DNA of 64,000 nucleotides from Rhodobiaceae bacterium. Its GTDB lineage: Bacteria; Pseudomonadota; Alphaproteobacteria; Parvibaculales; Parvibaculaceae. Shown piece by piece: positions 20,180-29,906 of the stretch; the stretch's first letter is position 1, and each line of letters opens with the position of its first letter. The position numbers were made by a program, and so were the translations under genes. Under the pieces are notes generated by a model. That model saw only the letters and a list, made by a program, of their open reading frames with translations. It searched no databases and was not told where the DNA came from. The stretch is from positions 77,289 to 141,288 of the forward strand of contig PAZY01000019.1 of assembly GCA_002715765.1 (NCBI GenBank), in the 5' to 3' direction.

Positions 20180-21409
20180 CTAGACCTGATTTGCGGATGC
20201 GCCCTCAGCCCCTGAACCTGCCCCGCGGGCGACAAGGATTGTCAGCGCTGCCGCACCAAACACGGCGTTGACCCACCAGCTCTGCCAGAGCCCGTGAGAA
20301 ACGGACAGGATAAACAGGAAGGCGGTCAGGCCCGCATAGAGCGCCGGCCGTGTCTGCGGGCTGAAATGCCTGACGCCGCGCACCAGAGCCACCCATGCGG
20401 CAGCCGCAAGACCTGCACCGATCACCCCAAATTCCAGCCAGACTTGTAAAATACCATTGTGAGGGTGTGGGATATTGATCCCGCTGACATATTTGAACTC
20501 GAATGCCCAGTCCTCTACCACCCTGCTGGCCTCCAGACCAAAGCCCCATAGGGGTGATTGCAGAATTTTGTGCGTCACGGCGTACCAGATATCAAGGCGT
20601 GCACCGACGGACCCCGCACCATAGTCAAATGTGCGCTCCACGTCGAACATTTCCACCACCAGGACAAGGGCTGGCATTGTGAAAATCAGAACACAGCCCC
20701 CCACAAGTACCGCCCAGCCGGCAAACCTCGCGCTCATCTGCGCCAGTGCCCAAGTGAGTGCCCAGAGCAGAATTCCGATGGAGGCTGTTTGGCTTGTGGT
20801 GAAAGGCAGGCTCACCATCAACACCACCACAAAAAGCAGGGCGGCACTTCTATTGAAGACGCTGTTCAAACTCAAAAAAACAGCGGTCAGACTGAGTAGA
20901 AGAATGGCGCTTGGGCGATTTACGGATACGGCCTTCTCGACGCTGGTATAGTCGGGATTTAAAAGTGCAAAGACGCCGCCATCCGTTGCCATGTGAAACC
21001 AGAGCGCGGCCAGCGCGATACCAGATCCAGCTACAAGCGCCCATTCGACATTCTTTACTGACGATTGCAGCCCCATCCCGTTCAGCCGTATGGCCAGCGA
21101 AAGGCCTATGGGCAGAAACATAACCAATTTCTCAATACGTTCCCCTGCTCCCTCGCTATTGAGCGACCACAGAAGACTGAGAAGGGCCAGCCCCAGAAAG
21201 ATTAAAAATCCGATCCAGACAGGTGAACGATAGTCCTGAAGCGACCTCTTCTCCCAACCGGTTCCCAGCAAAAGCAGAACAGCAAACAGAGGTACAATAA
21301 GAGCTGCGCTCCGGGGGACAAGAAACCCTATCCATGGAAAAAGAAAAGCGAGACACGCAACACCTGTTACAATATAGGCCTTGTCACGCTGATGAGCTGC
21401 GTTCGTCAT
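20180..21409 (-). CDS. waaL: O-antigen ligase / polymerase family membrane protein (WaaL-like)
   Basis: This is a 409-residue membrane protein with about 11-12 hydrophobic segments and one large periplasmic loop (about 250-320). The loop has the Wzy_C pattern: GARLDIWYAV, SPLWGFGLE and IPHPHNGILQVWLEFGVIG, where the His-Pro-His-Asn region matches the catalytic loop of O-antigen ligases. Such proteins either join undecaprenyl-linked O-antigen to lipid A core or polymerise repeat units; sequence alone does not fully separate the two. It follows asnB (21445-23349) by 35 bp and precedes gmd in a minus-strand operon. Ligase is favoured because an ABC export pair is also present. Confidence 0.8.
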   Translation of the reverse strand: MTNAAHQRDKAYIVTGVACLAFLFPWIGFLVPRSAALIVPLFAVLLLLGTGWEKRSLQDYRSPVWIGFLIFLGLALLSLLWSLNSEGAGERIEKLVMFLPIGLSLAIRLNGMGLQSSVKNVEWALVAGSGIALAALWFHMATDGGVFALLNPDYTSVEKAVSVNRPSAILLLSLTAVFLSLNSVFNRSAALLFVVVLMVSLPFTTSQTASIGILLWALTWALAQMSARFAGWAVLVGGCVLIFTMPALVLVVEMFDVERTFDYGAGSVGARLDIWYAVTHKILQSPLWGFGLEASRVVEDWAFEFKYVSGINIPHPHNGILQVWLEFGVIGAGLAAAAWVALVRGVRHFSPQTRPALYAGLTAFLFILSVSHGLWQSWWVNAVFGAAALTILVARGAGSGAEGASANQV

Positions 21410-21444
21410 TTTCTAAAATCCACCACGCCATGTATTATGTGCTC

Positions 21445-23349
21445 TTACATAGAGACTTTGAATAATCGTGCCCAGATTCCCAAGCTCACAATACGCCATG
21501 GCACAAAGTTAAACGGCATCCGCCCGTCCAGCATGTCTTTTGTGAGCGCCAGTGTTCCCTCACGGTTCAACAGGTCGGGGAACATGGATAAAGTGTCTTC
21601 AACCCCCCGCAAGACATCGTTGCGCATAACCGTTTTGAACCAGACCTCCTCGGGTGTTGCAAAACCCAGTTTGTCGTGTCGGTTCAATATCTCCCCCGGC
21701 AGCGTATTGCGCATGGCGACCCGAAGAATACGTTTTGTTTCTGCACCCTTGATCTTGTGTGCAGACCCCAACCCGATATTCAACTCCACAAGCCTGTGAT
21801 CAAGGAAAGGCACCCGCGACTCGATACTGTGTGCCATGCTGTTCCGGTCTTCCCAATGCAGAAGCATCTGAAGGTTCAGGCTGTCTGTCAGCGCGGCGCT
21901 AAGATTTCCTATGCTGTTTACGTCGGAGAGACCATTTTCCTGCAACGCCTGTGAGAAGCCGCTCACCTTCCTGTTCAGACCATGGAAAACCGGGGCATCA
22001 AGCCAGTTGTGTTGGACAACCTGCTGGCGCAACCTTAACGCGGCACCACGAATAACGGGAGGCAACAAAGGCAGCAAGGTTGTCATCATCTGTTGCTTGA
22101 TCGATATTCCATGCAACTTCTGACGCTCTCTAAAGAGCTTCATGAGTTCAAGATACTGACGGCGTGACCACAGTTCAGCTGAATACTGGCCAAATGCCCC
22201 GTGATAGCCGGCCATCTGCTCGTCGGCACCCTGCCCATCCAGCATCACCTTGATGCCAAGACGCTTGGCTTCCTGGAATACGCTCCATTGCGCGTAAATG
22301 CTGGTACTGCCGTACGGTTCATCCTGATGCCAGGTGATCTTTTCCGCATCACCAAAGGCCTGCTCGGGAGACGGAAATACATAGTGCGACGATGCGCGCG
22401 TGTGGTCGTTGACAACAGAAATGTACTTCCGCTCATCCACTGAAGCTTCGTCAAAACATGCACTGATTGTATTCAGATTATCGCCGGCACCATTGGATTC
22501 GAGTTCCTGCCTCATCAGGCAGACAATTGCCGAGCTGTCGAGACCGCCTGAAAGGCATGACCCGATCGGCACATCGGAGCGGAGATGCAGGCGGATGGAA
22601 TCTTCCATCAGTTCATAGAAGCGGTCGGCTGCCTCCGCTTCACTCAACACCAGCGAGCCGACTTCCGGTAAACGATACCAGCGTCGTATCGGAAGTGGTT
22701 CGCCCGGCGACCATTGCCCGAAATCAAGCTCGAAGGCTTCTCCACGACGTACCTGTTGTATGCCGACAAACATGGTGTCGCTTGAGTGGTTCAAAAGACC
22801 TTCCGACAGAAAATCAATCGCGCGTGCGGCATTCAACCGCCTCTCACCGCCCGGCAAGTCTAGGAGCTGTTTGATCTCCGATCCAATTGCCAACCCCGCC
22901 GGGCTATTAACATAATAGAGAGGTTTGATGCCGAACCGGTCCCGCGCCACGAATATCGTCTGTGCCTGAACATCCCAGATCACAAAGGCAAACATGCCCA
23001 AAAGACGGTCCAGGCAGGCGCTACCCCATTCGGCATAGGCGGCGACCAATACTTCCGTATCGGAGTGGGTGGTAAACACATGCCCTCTGCCCGCGAGCTG
23101 TTCTTTCAACTCAACGTAATTATATATCTCTCCATTAAACACGAGATGATAGCGATTGCCGGCATAGACAAATGGCTGTGCCGCCGCTTCCGACGTATCA
23201 ATGATGGCGAGACGCTTGTGGCCCAGGGCAAGTTTGCCCAACTGCGTGTCCCATTCCTTCCAGCCGTCACCGTCCGGTCCGCGATGCTCGATGATGTCGA
23301 TGCGTGATCGATCGACGACCAGCCCCACAGAAAAGAAAATTCCACACAT
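21445..23349 (-). CDS. asnB: Asparagine-synthase-type amidotransferase, copy 1
   Basis: This 634-residue protein has the AsnB architecture: an N-terminal Ntn glutaminase with catalytic Cys2 (MCGIFF), HRGPDGDGW and NGEIYNYVEL, then an ATP-pyrophosphatase domain with the PP-loop SGGLDSS. In asparagine synthetase these release ammonia from glutamine and amidate aspartate through an acyl-AMP. Inside polysaccharide loci, relatives such as Pseudomonas WbpS and Bordetella WbmI are thought to amidate uronic acids. It shares the QDEP-SIYAQ-LLDGQGADE region with the copy at 59053. It lies 9 bp downstream of the CgeB-like gene and upstream of waaL. Uronamide formation is inferred from context. Confidence 0.88.
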   Translation of the reverse strand: MCGIFFSVGLVVDRSRIDIIEHRGPDGDGWKEWDTQLGKLALGHKRLAIIDTSEAAAQPFVYAGNRYHLVFNGEIYNYVELKEQLAGRGHVFTTHSDTEVLVAAYAEWGSACLDRLLGMFAFVIWDVQAQTIFVARDRFGIKPLYYVNSPAGLAIGSEIKQLLDLPGGERRLNAARAIDFLSEGLLNHSSDTMFVGIQQVRRGEAFELDFGQWSPGEPLPIRRWYRLPEVGSLVLSEAEAADRFYELMEDSIRLHLRSDVPIGSCLSGGLDSSAIVCLMRQELESNGAGDNLNTISACFDEASVDERKYISVVNDHTRASSHYVFPSPEQAFGDAEKITWHQDEPYGSTSIYAQWSVFQEAKRLGIKVMLDGQGADEQMAGYHGAFGQYSAELWSRRQYLELMKLFRERQKLHGISIKQQMMTTLLPLLPPVIRGAALRLRQQVVQHNWLDAPVFHGLNRKVSGFSQALQENGLSDVNSIGNLSAALTDSLNLQMLLHWEDRNSMAHSIESRVPFLDHRLVELNIGLGSAHKIKGAETKRILRVAMRNTLPGEILNRHDKLGFATPEEVWFKTVMRNDVLRGVEDTLSMFPDLLNREGTLALTKDMLDGRMPFNFVPWRIVSLGIWARLFKVSM

Positions 23350-23358
23350 TGCCGCGAC

Positions 23359-25095
23359 CTAGGAAATATTCATTCGAGACGCCAACTGCACTCGATTTTG
23401 ATGTACCAACTGAATCTCAGCCTGCGCAGACGCTACAATATCTCTAATTTTCGAGAGCTCCTCTTCATTTTCCTTAACAAGCTCGGTAATACCCTCCAAA
23501 AAAGCAAAATACTCTGCTACTTTAGCGTGTGCTCTTTCAAGGTTCTGTCGTTGCATAGCAAGATAGGCAACATCTTCCAGAGGATGCTTCGATACACCTA
23601 CAGCGGCTTTTATCAACCCCCAATGCCAGTAAGTGATTACCTTCAATTTCCTGAACTCGCCCGAACCGCCAGATAGAACAGCAAGCGCCTGAAGCCATGT
23701 ACGCCATACAATGCCCCCGACTAGCCGGACCCATCTTTTTGATGATTGTCGAATCTTTTGCCACTTAGAAAACCCCGTAGCTTTAACAACATCATTTAGG
23801 AGTGCCTCATATCGAGCTATGGCATTCTCGAGCTCAGGAATAAATGTAAGCACCATCACTTCTAATTCGGCTTCAATAAGAGCTCGTGTGTAGTGCTTTG
23901 GTAGATCCGTTGGAAATTGTCGCGTTACACGGTCATTTAGAGAACTTGGCCTTGAAGGTGCGGCTATTCGCACTTTCGGCTTTGCAGCACACTTAGTACC
24001 GATTTTCTCCACCTGTTTCAGTACTTTAGCTACAAAATTTTTGTAGTCATAATCACCAGATTCGATAAGGGCTTTATGGGCATTTGTTGCAATCTTTTCC
24101 AGATACTCAGTGTCGCTCAGATAACTTATGACTTCATCAATATTGGAGAAATCCTTTTTCAAAGGCACATAATGACGATTAGGTTGTATGGCTCCAGAGT
24201 ACCTGCCTTCGAACAAAACCATCGGCGTATAATTCATCGCACATTCGAAGACTCGTGGAGAGATCTGGCCGATGTCAAACTTACTCTCTATCTCGGACAG
24301 CTCTTGCAGGTACTTCCGCGCGTTTTTGTCACTACATGTGATACCTTTAAACCGCTCATCGAGCTCCCCCGTAAAGTCGAAAACATTCGACCCGGACTCG
24401 CTACCCAACATCACCCGACACGAGCGAAGAAATTCCGTCCATTTGTCGCCGTAAATACGGTGACTCTCTTCCATCTCAATATCAGCGCGAATGCCACGGT
24501 CCGTACATTCTTTCTTCATCCTCCGCCCGATTTCGAACTTCTCGAAGCCTAGCTTCCCGTATCGCATTGCGATACTTCGCCCTCGATAGCCAACCATTAT
24601 GGGGCGATTATGAAGAGGCAGCCTTTCATCCAACCGAAGTGTATCCGCGGGCACATAGCCTGTAAGAACTGTAACAAATGTTACATTGGGAAACTCTGAC
24701 TTGGGGTACACAAGTTCGATCTGATCAGGAGGAATACATGTTAGGACGATATCAAATCCTAGGTCCTTAATGGCAGCCTTCAACTCGTTTGTACGATCGT
24801 ATTCGTCCTGAACAGAAAGAATTTTAATTCCCTGAAAAGCGCGCACGGCTCTTTTGTAATCCTCACTCACATACCCTTCGAAGCAAAGCCTCGCACAGTA
24901 GTTGTGTAACAATACATCATATTCGTCCAGGCTGTCGCCCACGAGATAGTCATGTGGTCTGTTCTGCACTGAAGCAACATTCGTTACGTGAATGAAGTTG
25001 ACATCGCCCGGCCAAAACTTCTTGAAGGACATTAGGTATTCAAATGTAGTTGAGACATACGTAGAATGTCGGCAATACGCTATGATCAGATTCAT
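23359..25095 (-). CDS. CgeB-like glycosyltransferase family protein, copy 1
   Basis: The first 380 residues are clearly paralogous to the protein at 35246-37156. Shared blocks are SVQDEYDR/FLQDEYQY, VGYRGR/VGYRSR, EESHRIYGDKW/EEDRIYGSDW, SPRVFECA/SPRFFEYA and HYVPLKKDFSNIDEV/HYIPLRKDYSNIDDV. The latter blocks match the C-terminal nucleotide-sugar-binding half of CgeB-type GT-B glycosyltransferases. Residues 400-578 are unrelated to the paralogue: they contain charged helices and probable coiled coil, and no function is recognised. The gene is more A+T-rich than its neighbours, a possible sign of separate origin. It sits 4 bp after a GT4-type gene and 9 bp before asnB. The transferase activity is inferred from the fold-like motifs only. 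Confidence 0.65.
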   Translation of the reverse strand: MNLIIAYCRHSTYVSTTFEYLMSFKKFWPGDVNFIHVTNVASVQNRPHDYLVGDSLDEYDVLLHNYCARLCFEGYVSEDYKRAVRAFQGIKILSVQDEYDRTNELKAAIKDLGFDIVLTCIPPDQIELVYPKSEFPNVTFVTVLTGYVPADTLRLDERLPLHNRPIMVGYRGRSIAMRYGKLGFEKFEIGRRMKKECTDRGIRADIEMEESHRIYGDKWTEFLRSCRVMLGSESGSNVFDFTGELDERFKGITCSDKNARKYLQELSEIESKFDIGQISPRVFECAMNYTPMVLFEGRYSGAIQPNRHYVPLKKDFSNIDEVISYLSDTEYLEKIATNAHKALIESGDYDYKNFVAKVLKQVEKIGTKCAAKPKVRIAAPSRPSSLNDRVTRQFPTDLPKHYTRALIEAELEVMVLTFIPELENAIARYEALLNDVVKATGFSKWQKIRQSSKRWVRLVGGIVWRTWLQALAVLSGGSGEFRKLKVITYWHWGLIKAAVGVSKHPLEDVAYLAMQRQNLERAHAKVAEYFAFLEGITELVKENEEELSKIRDIVASAQAEIQLVHQNRVQLASRMNIS

Positions 25096-25099
25096 TCAG

Positions 25100-26425
25100 T
25101 CAACTCTTCGCCTTTTTCGTGATCATCTTTACGACCGCTTGTACAAACTTTCGGCTCTCGCTCTCCCAGCATAAATCTTCTGCTGCCGCCAAAGACTTTC
25201 TCTTATATTGATAAATTTCTTCGGGCGTAAGTTTACCAATCGTCGTTGCAATGCCTTGTGCAGTCTCGTCCTCAAAAACCTTTCCCACGTTGTAGTGTTC
25301 CACAATCGCTTTCATTTCGGGGAGCGCAGAAACACAAACGCACAGGCCGGCACCAATATACTCAAAAAGTTTATTTGGCAGCGCAAACTGGTTGTGACGA
25401 GAATGCCCAGGAAGAGAGAAAAGTCCTATATCGAAAACTGCCGCTTGGGCCACCAGATCCGTCATCGGAACAGGCGGGATGAGAGCAACACGGTCCGCCA
25501 AACCGGCCTGTGTCACCTGCCTGTTCAGCTCTTCTGCATAACTTGGGTCAGCAGGCCCTCTGATCGACAAATGATAACCATCGCCCAGAAGTCTCATAGC
25601 CTCTATCGACACTTCCAGCCCTCGTCCTGGAGCCACGACACCATGATACAATATCTTTATAGGCCGCTCGACGGGGCGTGCGGTAACATCCACACGCTTG
25701 GGCGTATTGCGCACAACCATCGGCTTTGAAGGAAGGTCATAAAGCACCGCCAGTGCGGACGCGATCCCGTCAGACACCGTGCTGACCACAACCGTCTCAT
25801 CCGATTTAAGTGCTTCCTTTTCGATTTCCTGGACGAGCGGCTTCCGCAGCAATCTCCACAGCAGTTTCTGGTCGTACTCGTCGACTGCAAATTCGTGGGT
25901 ATCATATAAGATGGCACCACCATTCTCGCGGGCCAGTCGCAGGGCGATCGGCAATGTATTCCAGTCATTAGCCACCCAGACATCGGCTTTCACCAGCCTG
26001 GCGCGTTCGTACAATGTGGCAGCAACAGGCAGCACACGCCAATAAACGCTATTGTGGGTTGATGGGCGGATCAAAACGAGTGCATGTAACAGGGCAAATT
26101 TGATGATAGCGATTGCGCGGAAAACAATTCTGATAACTGTACGCACATACTTGCCTCCCCCTCCGACCCGAACGCCGTCACCCGCTTCGGGCAGAACGAC
26201 ACGCACCGCTTTGTAGAGCAGGCTCCGTTGCACCTCTCCAAGGGGACTCGCTTCCCCCTTTTCTTCCTTTAACCACTCAGGCGATGTGTCCCGCCCGCCA
26301 GGAAGCCCGATACCAACGACGTTCCATCCTTGTTCGGACAGTACGTCGCCCTGTCGACGGACTCGCGGATCATCAGGGATCGTATTGTAGACAAGCAGAC
26401 AAGCCGTTAGTTGTTTAGAAGTCAT
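25100..26425 (-). CDS. Glycosyltransferase, GT4/GT-B type
   Basis: This 441-residue protein looks like a retaining GT-B glycosyltransferase. The N-terminal half includes LVYNTIPDDPRVRRQGDVL and VWVANDWNTLPIAL; the C-terminal half has the sugar-nucleotide-binding sequence KILYHGVVAPGRGLEVSIEAM, RGPADPSY and the acidic region ALPNKLFEYIGAGLCV, where Glu is the usual phosphate/sugar contact of family 4. A hydrophobic patch near residues 98-116 may hold it at the membrane. It is the first gene of the minus-strand operon that runs to pglE, with its promoter in the 250-bp gap upstream. Donor and acceptor sugars cannot be named. Confidence 0.83.
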   Translation of the reverse strand: MTSKQLTACLLVYNTIPDDPRVRRQGDVLSEQGWNVVGIGLPGGRDTSPEWLKEEKGEASPLGEVQRSLLYKAVRVVLPEAGDGVRVGGGGKYVRTVIRIVFRAIAIIKFALLHALVLIRPSTHNSVYWRVLPVAATLYERARLVKADVWVANDWNTLPIALRLARENGGAILYDTHEFAVDEYDQKLLWRLLRKPLVQEIEKEALKSDETVVVSTVSDGIASALAVLYDLPSKPMVVRNTPKRVDVTARPVERPIKILYHGVVAPGRGLEVSIEAMRLLGDGYHLSIRGPADPSYAEELNRQVTQAGLADRVALIPPVPMTDLVAQAAVFDIGLFSLPGHSRHNQFALPNKLFEYIGAGLCVCVSALPEMKAIVEHYNVGKVFEDETAQGIATTIGKLTPEEIYQYKRKSLAAAEDLCWESESRKFVQAVVKMITKKAKS

Positions 26426-26676
26426 ATTCAGCGCCGGTTCGCGTTCCGTATATACGGTTAGATAGATGTATCAGGTATACGCCGCCATTGAAGGTGGATG
26501 AAATGGCTACGGAGCGCTGACAACTGAAAAGTTGTGCCCCACTTAGGGTGGGAAAGCAACCCGAAGGTCGATGGTAAAAAACAGGGCTTATCCCCCCTCA
26601 TCCGCCCATAAATTCCACTTGCCTGCACAGGCTTAGTTCACTAGGTTTCCCTCAGAAAACTCAAACTCTACACCAA
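26426..26676. promoter_or_regulatory. Divergent promoter region with palindrome CCGTATATACGG
   Basis: This gap lies between the divergent GT4-type gene and the epimerase gene. It has a perfect 12-bp palindrome CCGTATATACGG at 26446-26457, a good operator candidate 20-30 bp from the GT4 start, and a hairpin with 6-bp arms, ACAACT (26520-26525) and AGTTGT (26530-26535), followed by G/C-rich stretches that could form a leader structure before the epimerase. It does not match a riboswitch class known to me, nor the JUMPstart/ops element of enterobacterial O-antigen operons. Confidence 0.4.
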
Positions 26677-27666
26677 ATGGCGGGGTCAAACGTGGATATT
26701 AGAGGCAAGCGTGTTGTTGTTGTTGGGGGCGCGGGTCTCATTGGTTCACATACCGTCGACGCACTTCTTAAAGAAGATGTGGGCGAAATTTGCATTTATG
26801 ACAATTTCGCGCGCGGGACAGAAGCTAACCTGGCGAATGCCTTTAAAGATTCTCGCGTGAAGATTTTTGAAGCGGGCGGAGATATATGCCAGACAGACGT
26901 TCTGGATGCCGCCATGAAAGGTTCAGATTGCGTCTTCCACTTCGCCGCGCTTTGGCTGTTGCAATGTCATGATTTTCCCCGCGCGGCATTTGATGTAAAC
27001 ATTCGAGGCACTTTTAATGTGCTGGAAGCTTGCGTTAAAAACAATGTCGGCAGGCTCGTCTACTCCTCATCCGCCTCGGTCTACGGGGACGCGGAAGAAG
27101 AGCCTATTACCGAGACCCACCCATTTAACAACAAGAACTTCTATGGCGCGACGAAGATTGCCGGTGAAGCCATGGCAACGGCATTTCACCATCGATATGA
27201 CCTTCCCGTTGTCGGCTTGCGCTACATGAATGTTTATGGACCGCGGCAAGACTATCAAGGTGCCTACATTGCCGTTATCATGAAAATGCTTGACGCTATC
27301 GATGCGGGCCAGGGCCCTACAATTCAAGGTGATGGCAGTGAGGCTTTTGACTTCGTCTCCGTCCTGGACTGTGCTCAGGCAAACGTCTGCGCTATGAAAG
27401 CTGATGCTGTCGGTCGCTATTACAATGTCGGGACGGGCGTAAAAACCTCCCTGCGTGAGCTGGCCGAAAATATCCTGAACATTACCGGATGCAACAAAGA
27501 GATCACATATGTTGCCCGCAGTCAGGCTACCCTCGTCCGAAACCGCGTTGGTAGCCCTGATCGGGCACGCGAAGAGATCGGCTTCTCGGCTAAAGTCTCT
27601 CTTGCTGATGGTTTACGTGCACTCATTGAGTGGCGCGACGCACATAAGGCGCAAGTGGCAAGCTAA
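26677..27666 (+). CDS. NAD-dependent sugar-nucleotide epimerase/dehydratase
   Basis: This is an extended short-chain dehydrogenase of 329 residues, closest in pattern to UDP-glucose 4-epimerases and related UDP-sugar epimerases. Visible are the NAD loop VVVGGAGLIGSHTVDALL, DNFARGTEANL, FHFAALWLLQCHD (in place of the usual AAxxxV), SSSASVYGDA, the catalytic pair in FYGATKIAGEAM (Tyr-x3-Lys intact), and LRYMNVYGPRQDY. GSDEAFDF-type nucleotide contacts appear as GDGSEAFDFV. The gene stands alone between two genes on the other strand. Similar proteins occur in other polysaccharide clusters. The exact sugar is unknown; uridine-linked N-acetylated sugars are likely given the island. Confidence 0.83.
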   Translation: MAGSNVDIRGKRVVVVGGAGLIGSHTVDALLKEDVGEICIYDNFARGTEANLANAFKDSRVKIFEAGGDICQTDVLDAAMKGSDCVFHFAALWLLQCHDFPRAAFDVNIRGTFNVLEACVKNNVGRLVYSSSASVYGDAEEEPITETHPFNNKNFYGATKIAGEAMATAFHHRYDLPVVGLRYMNVYGPRQDYQGAYIAVIMKMLDAIDAGQGPTIQGDGSEAFDFVSVLDCAQANVCAMKADAVGRYYNVGTGVKTSLRELAENILNITGCNKEITYVARSQATLVRNRVGSPDRAREEIGFSAKVSLADGLRALIEWRDAHKAQVAS

Positions 27667-27688
27667 ACCCTACTCTCCGTCAGCCTCA

Positions 27689-28483
27689 CTAGAGTGGTTT
27701 TCTGTAAGCGGAAAACATGCCGAAAGTCAGATATTTGGCGGGCAGGCTGCCCCAGAACAACCGCTCGAGAGCAACGTAGCTACGAACAAGGGACATCGGT
27801 CCCTTGTCCAAGGCAGGAAAGGCTTCAGGGCATCCCCAAAGAACGTATGCCAACATGCTTGGGTAAATTTCCTTCACAGTTTCCATACCGGCGGACGTGA
27901 AAATTTCCCTTAGTTCTGCGGTCGTAAAGCCACGTTCGGTCTCAAAGTCGAAGCTATCATTGCGCTTGTAAATTGCTTCCCGCACCAATCTGAAGACAGG
28001 ATTGTTGTGGACCGGCTCACTAAGTACAAAGATGCCGCCGGGCGCGAGTGACGCCGAGAGTTTTGCGACCACACTCTCTGCATGCTCCGCCACATGATGA
28101 AGAGCACCAACCAGCATGATGAGATCAAACTGAGCGTCAGCTTCGAATTTGGTTACGTCCTGCTCCCAGATGTTCGCTTCGGGAAACCGCCCACGTGCAG
28201 TCGCAACCATTGCCGGTGAATAATCAAACCCCGCATAATCAACCTGATAACCCAACTGATCCTCAATGATCATGCGCCCGTCGCATGCACCACACATCGG
28301 CTCCAGCATTCTGATGGGGCGGTCTTGGGGTAATGAGGCGACAAGATCGTCAGACAAGAGTGCCCGCCACATCTCATTCTTCAGGTAAATGTGCCGAGGG
28401 CTCTCGCGCGCTTTCAAATATTGCTCAGCTTGCGTTTCAAAATGCTCACGTTGTTGCTGAATTCCATCCATGAAAACGTCCAT
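27689..28483 (-). CDS. Class I SAM-dependent methyltransferase
   Basis: This is a 264-residue Rossmann-type methyltransferase. Motif I is MLEPMCGACDGRMI (about 58-71), a variant of the usual E/DxGxGxG, followed by the acidic end of beta-2 (YAGFDYSPAMVATARGRFP), motif FDLIMLVGALHHVAEH and a post-motif LSEPVHN. These are typical of methyltransferases acting on small molecules or sugars. It is the last of three tightly packed minus-strand genes (hypothetical, membrane protein, methyltransferase). Capping or decorating the O-antigen by O-methylation is a plausible role but is only inferred from location. The start could also be ATG 28471. Confidence 0.83.
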   Translation of the reverse strand: MDVFMDGIQQQREHFETQAEQYLKARESPRHIYLKNEMWRALLSDDLVASLPQDRPIRMLEPMCGACDGRMIIEDQLGYQVDYAGFDYSPAMVATARGRFPEANIWEQDVTKFEADAQFDLIMLVGALHHVAEHAESVVAKLSASLAPGGIFVLSEPVHNNPVFRLVREAIYKRNDSFDFETERGFTTAELREIFTSAGMETVKEIYPSMLAYVLWGCPEAFPALDKGPMSLVRSYVALERLFWGSLPAKYLTFGMFSAYRKPL

Positions 28484-28496
28484 GTTCCAAGTATTG

Positions 28497-29906
28497 TTAA
28501 AATAACTGCGCGATCAAAGCGACCAAGTTGCGGATAGGGTTAGGATACGTCCCCATCTGCATGGTTGCCACATAAATCCCCAACGCGGAGCGTACGGAAA
28601 AGCCTACCCATATGAGGTAAGTCCAAGCGATGGCGACGAAAGCAAGCGCAGCTTTTTTCCTCAAGCCAACTAGCCAGTCGACAGCAAGAGCAACCAGTCC
28701 TACTGTTCCTATAACATTGACCCAGACCTGATACCCAAGGTAGGGCATTGAATGCATAGGACGGTACTTGACGAGGGAGTGTGTACTTGCCCCAAACAGC
28801 ACCATGGCAACGCAGAACAACATGACCCAGATGCGCCAGTCCGTCCTTCCCTCCCATGCTTTTAACCACGCATAGACCGCGAGCACGAGCAAAAGCGCGA
28901 ACACGATGCCTGCATAAAACCTCCACAGGAATATGTGGTTTGCGTATGTCAGGAATTGCATCTGCGGATGATATCCATGCTGCTGAGCCACAAGCCAGTC
29001 CGGCCCCATACGCATGAGCGAAGATGACGACACGAGCTCCGGCGGCAAAACCAAAGATGCAGCGGTAAAGGAAAAGGCGATCACTTTGGTGACATAGTCA
29101 TCCCATATCGGGGATAGAAAGCCGTAGAAAAAGACGAGATCCGTCTCTGTCCCCGCCCCGCTGCCAAACCCCCAGCTCACCTTCGCGATGACGTAAACGA
29201 CCGTGAGCCCGATGATGAATCCAACCAGTCGCATAAAGCGTGCGGCCGTCTCATAATCTACATTCCGCCGTAACGCCATCCACACGGGCAGTGCCACCAG
29301 AACCATGACGACAACAACGTCGATCCAGGTTTCATAACCGAGAACAAACAGAACGGTCGCAATGCCAAAATAGACAAAATCCCGGCGGCGCGTGTGACCC
29401 CGGATCAACGCGATCGAAGCATCAATAAACAGCAGGAAATAGGACATCAACAGCCCATGAGCTGTGGTGCCATGCACAGAATAAACATGGTAGTTGAACG
29501 GTACGGTAAAAAACAGCAGAGCTACCGTAGCGGCGAAAACAATGGAGCCCGACATCCGCAACGCGACAACAAAGCCGACGACAATCAGTACAGACTGACT
29601 GAAAATCAGCACGATGGCAGGATGCAGCACCTGCTGTACGAGCGCGCCGAGCACAACCGACGTCGACGCCCATGTTCCATATACTTCGCGCTGCGGTAGC
29701 AGATACTCCCACCAGCTTTTCGCATAATAATCTTTGGATATACCGAGGTTGGTAAAATGATCGGTAATAGAGAACCCATTCTCCAGCACAACGATGTTGA
29801 AGCAGTTAACCCCCAGCAACATCGCCAGAAACAGCACGATTCCAGGAAGACGTACCTGATACGGACCTATTGGCCAGTGGTGCTTTTGCATACTCAGATT
29901 CATCAC
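28497..29906 (-). CDS. Polytopic membrane protein of unknown function (possible GT-C glycosyltransferase)
   Basis: This 469-residue protein has around ten hydrophobic helices, with a first helix at about 20-42 and a following periplasmic loop (ENGFSITDHFTNLGISKDY). The topology, with a long acidic first loop after helix 1, resembles membrane-embedded GT-C glycosyltransferases that use polyprenyl-phosphate sugars, but the diagnostic acidic pair is not clear, so no specific family is claimed. The ATG overlaps the stop of the upstream small gene by 4 bp and the methyltransferase follows 13 bp later, so the three genes are co-translated and probably work together on the polysaccharide. Confidence 0.6.
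   Translation of the reverse strand: MMNLSMQKHHWPIGPYQVRLPGIVLFLAMLLGVNCFNIVVLENGFSITDHFTNLGISKDYYAKSWWEYLLPQREVYGTWASTSVVLGALVQQVLHPAIVLIFSQSVLIVVGFVVALRMSGSIVFAATVALLFFTVPFNYHVYSVHGTTAHGLLMSYFLLFIDASIALIRGHTRRRDFVYFGIATVLFVLGYETWIDVVVVMVLVALPVWMALRRNVDYETAARFMRLVGFIIGLTVVYVIAKVSWGFGSGAGTETDLVFFYGFLSPIWDDYVTKVIAFSFTAASLVLPPELVSSSSLMRMGPDWLVAQQHGYHPQMQFLTYANHIFLWRFYAGIVFALLLVLAVYAWLKAWEGRTDWRIWVMLFCVAMVLFGASTHSLVKYRPMHSMPYLGYQVWVNVIGTVGLVALAVDWLVGLRKKAALAFVAIAWTYLIWVGFSVRSALGIYVATMQMGTYPNPIRNLVALIAQLF

Noticed and set aside
26426..26676. A riboswitch upstream of the epimerase gene
   Set aside because: The hairpins present do not match the conserved core of any class I know.
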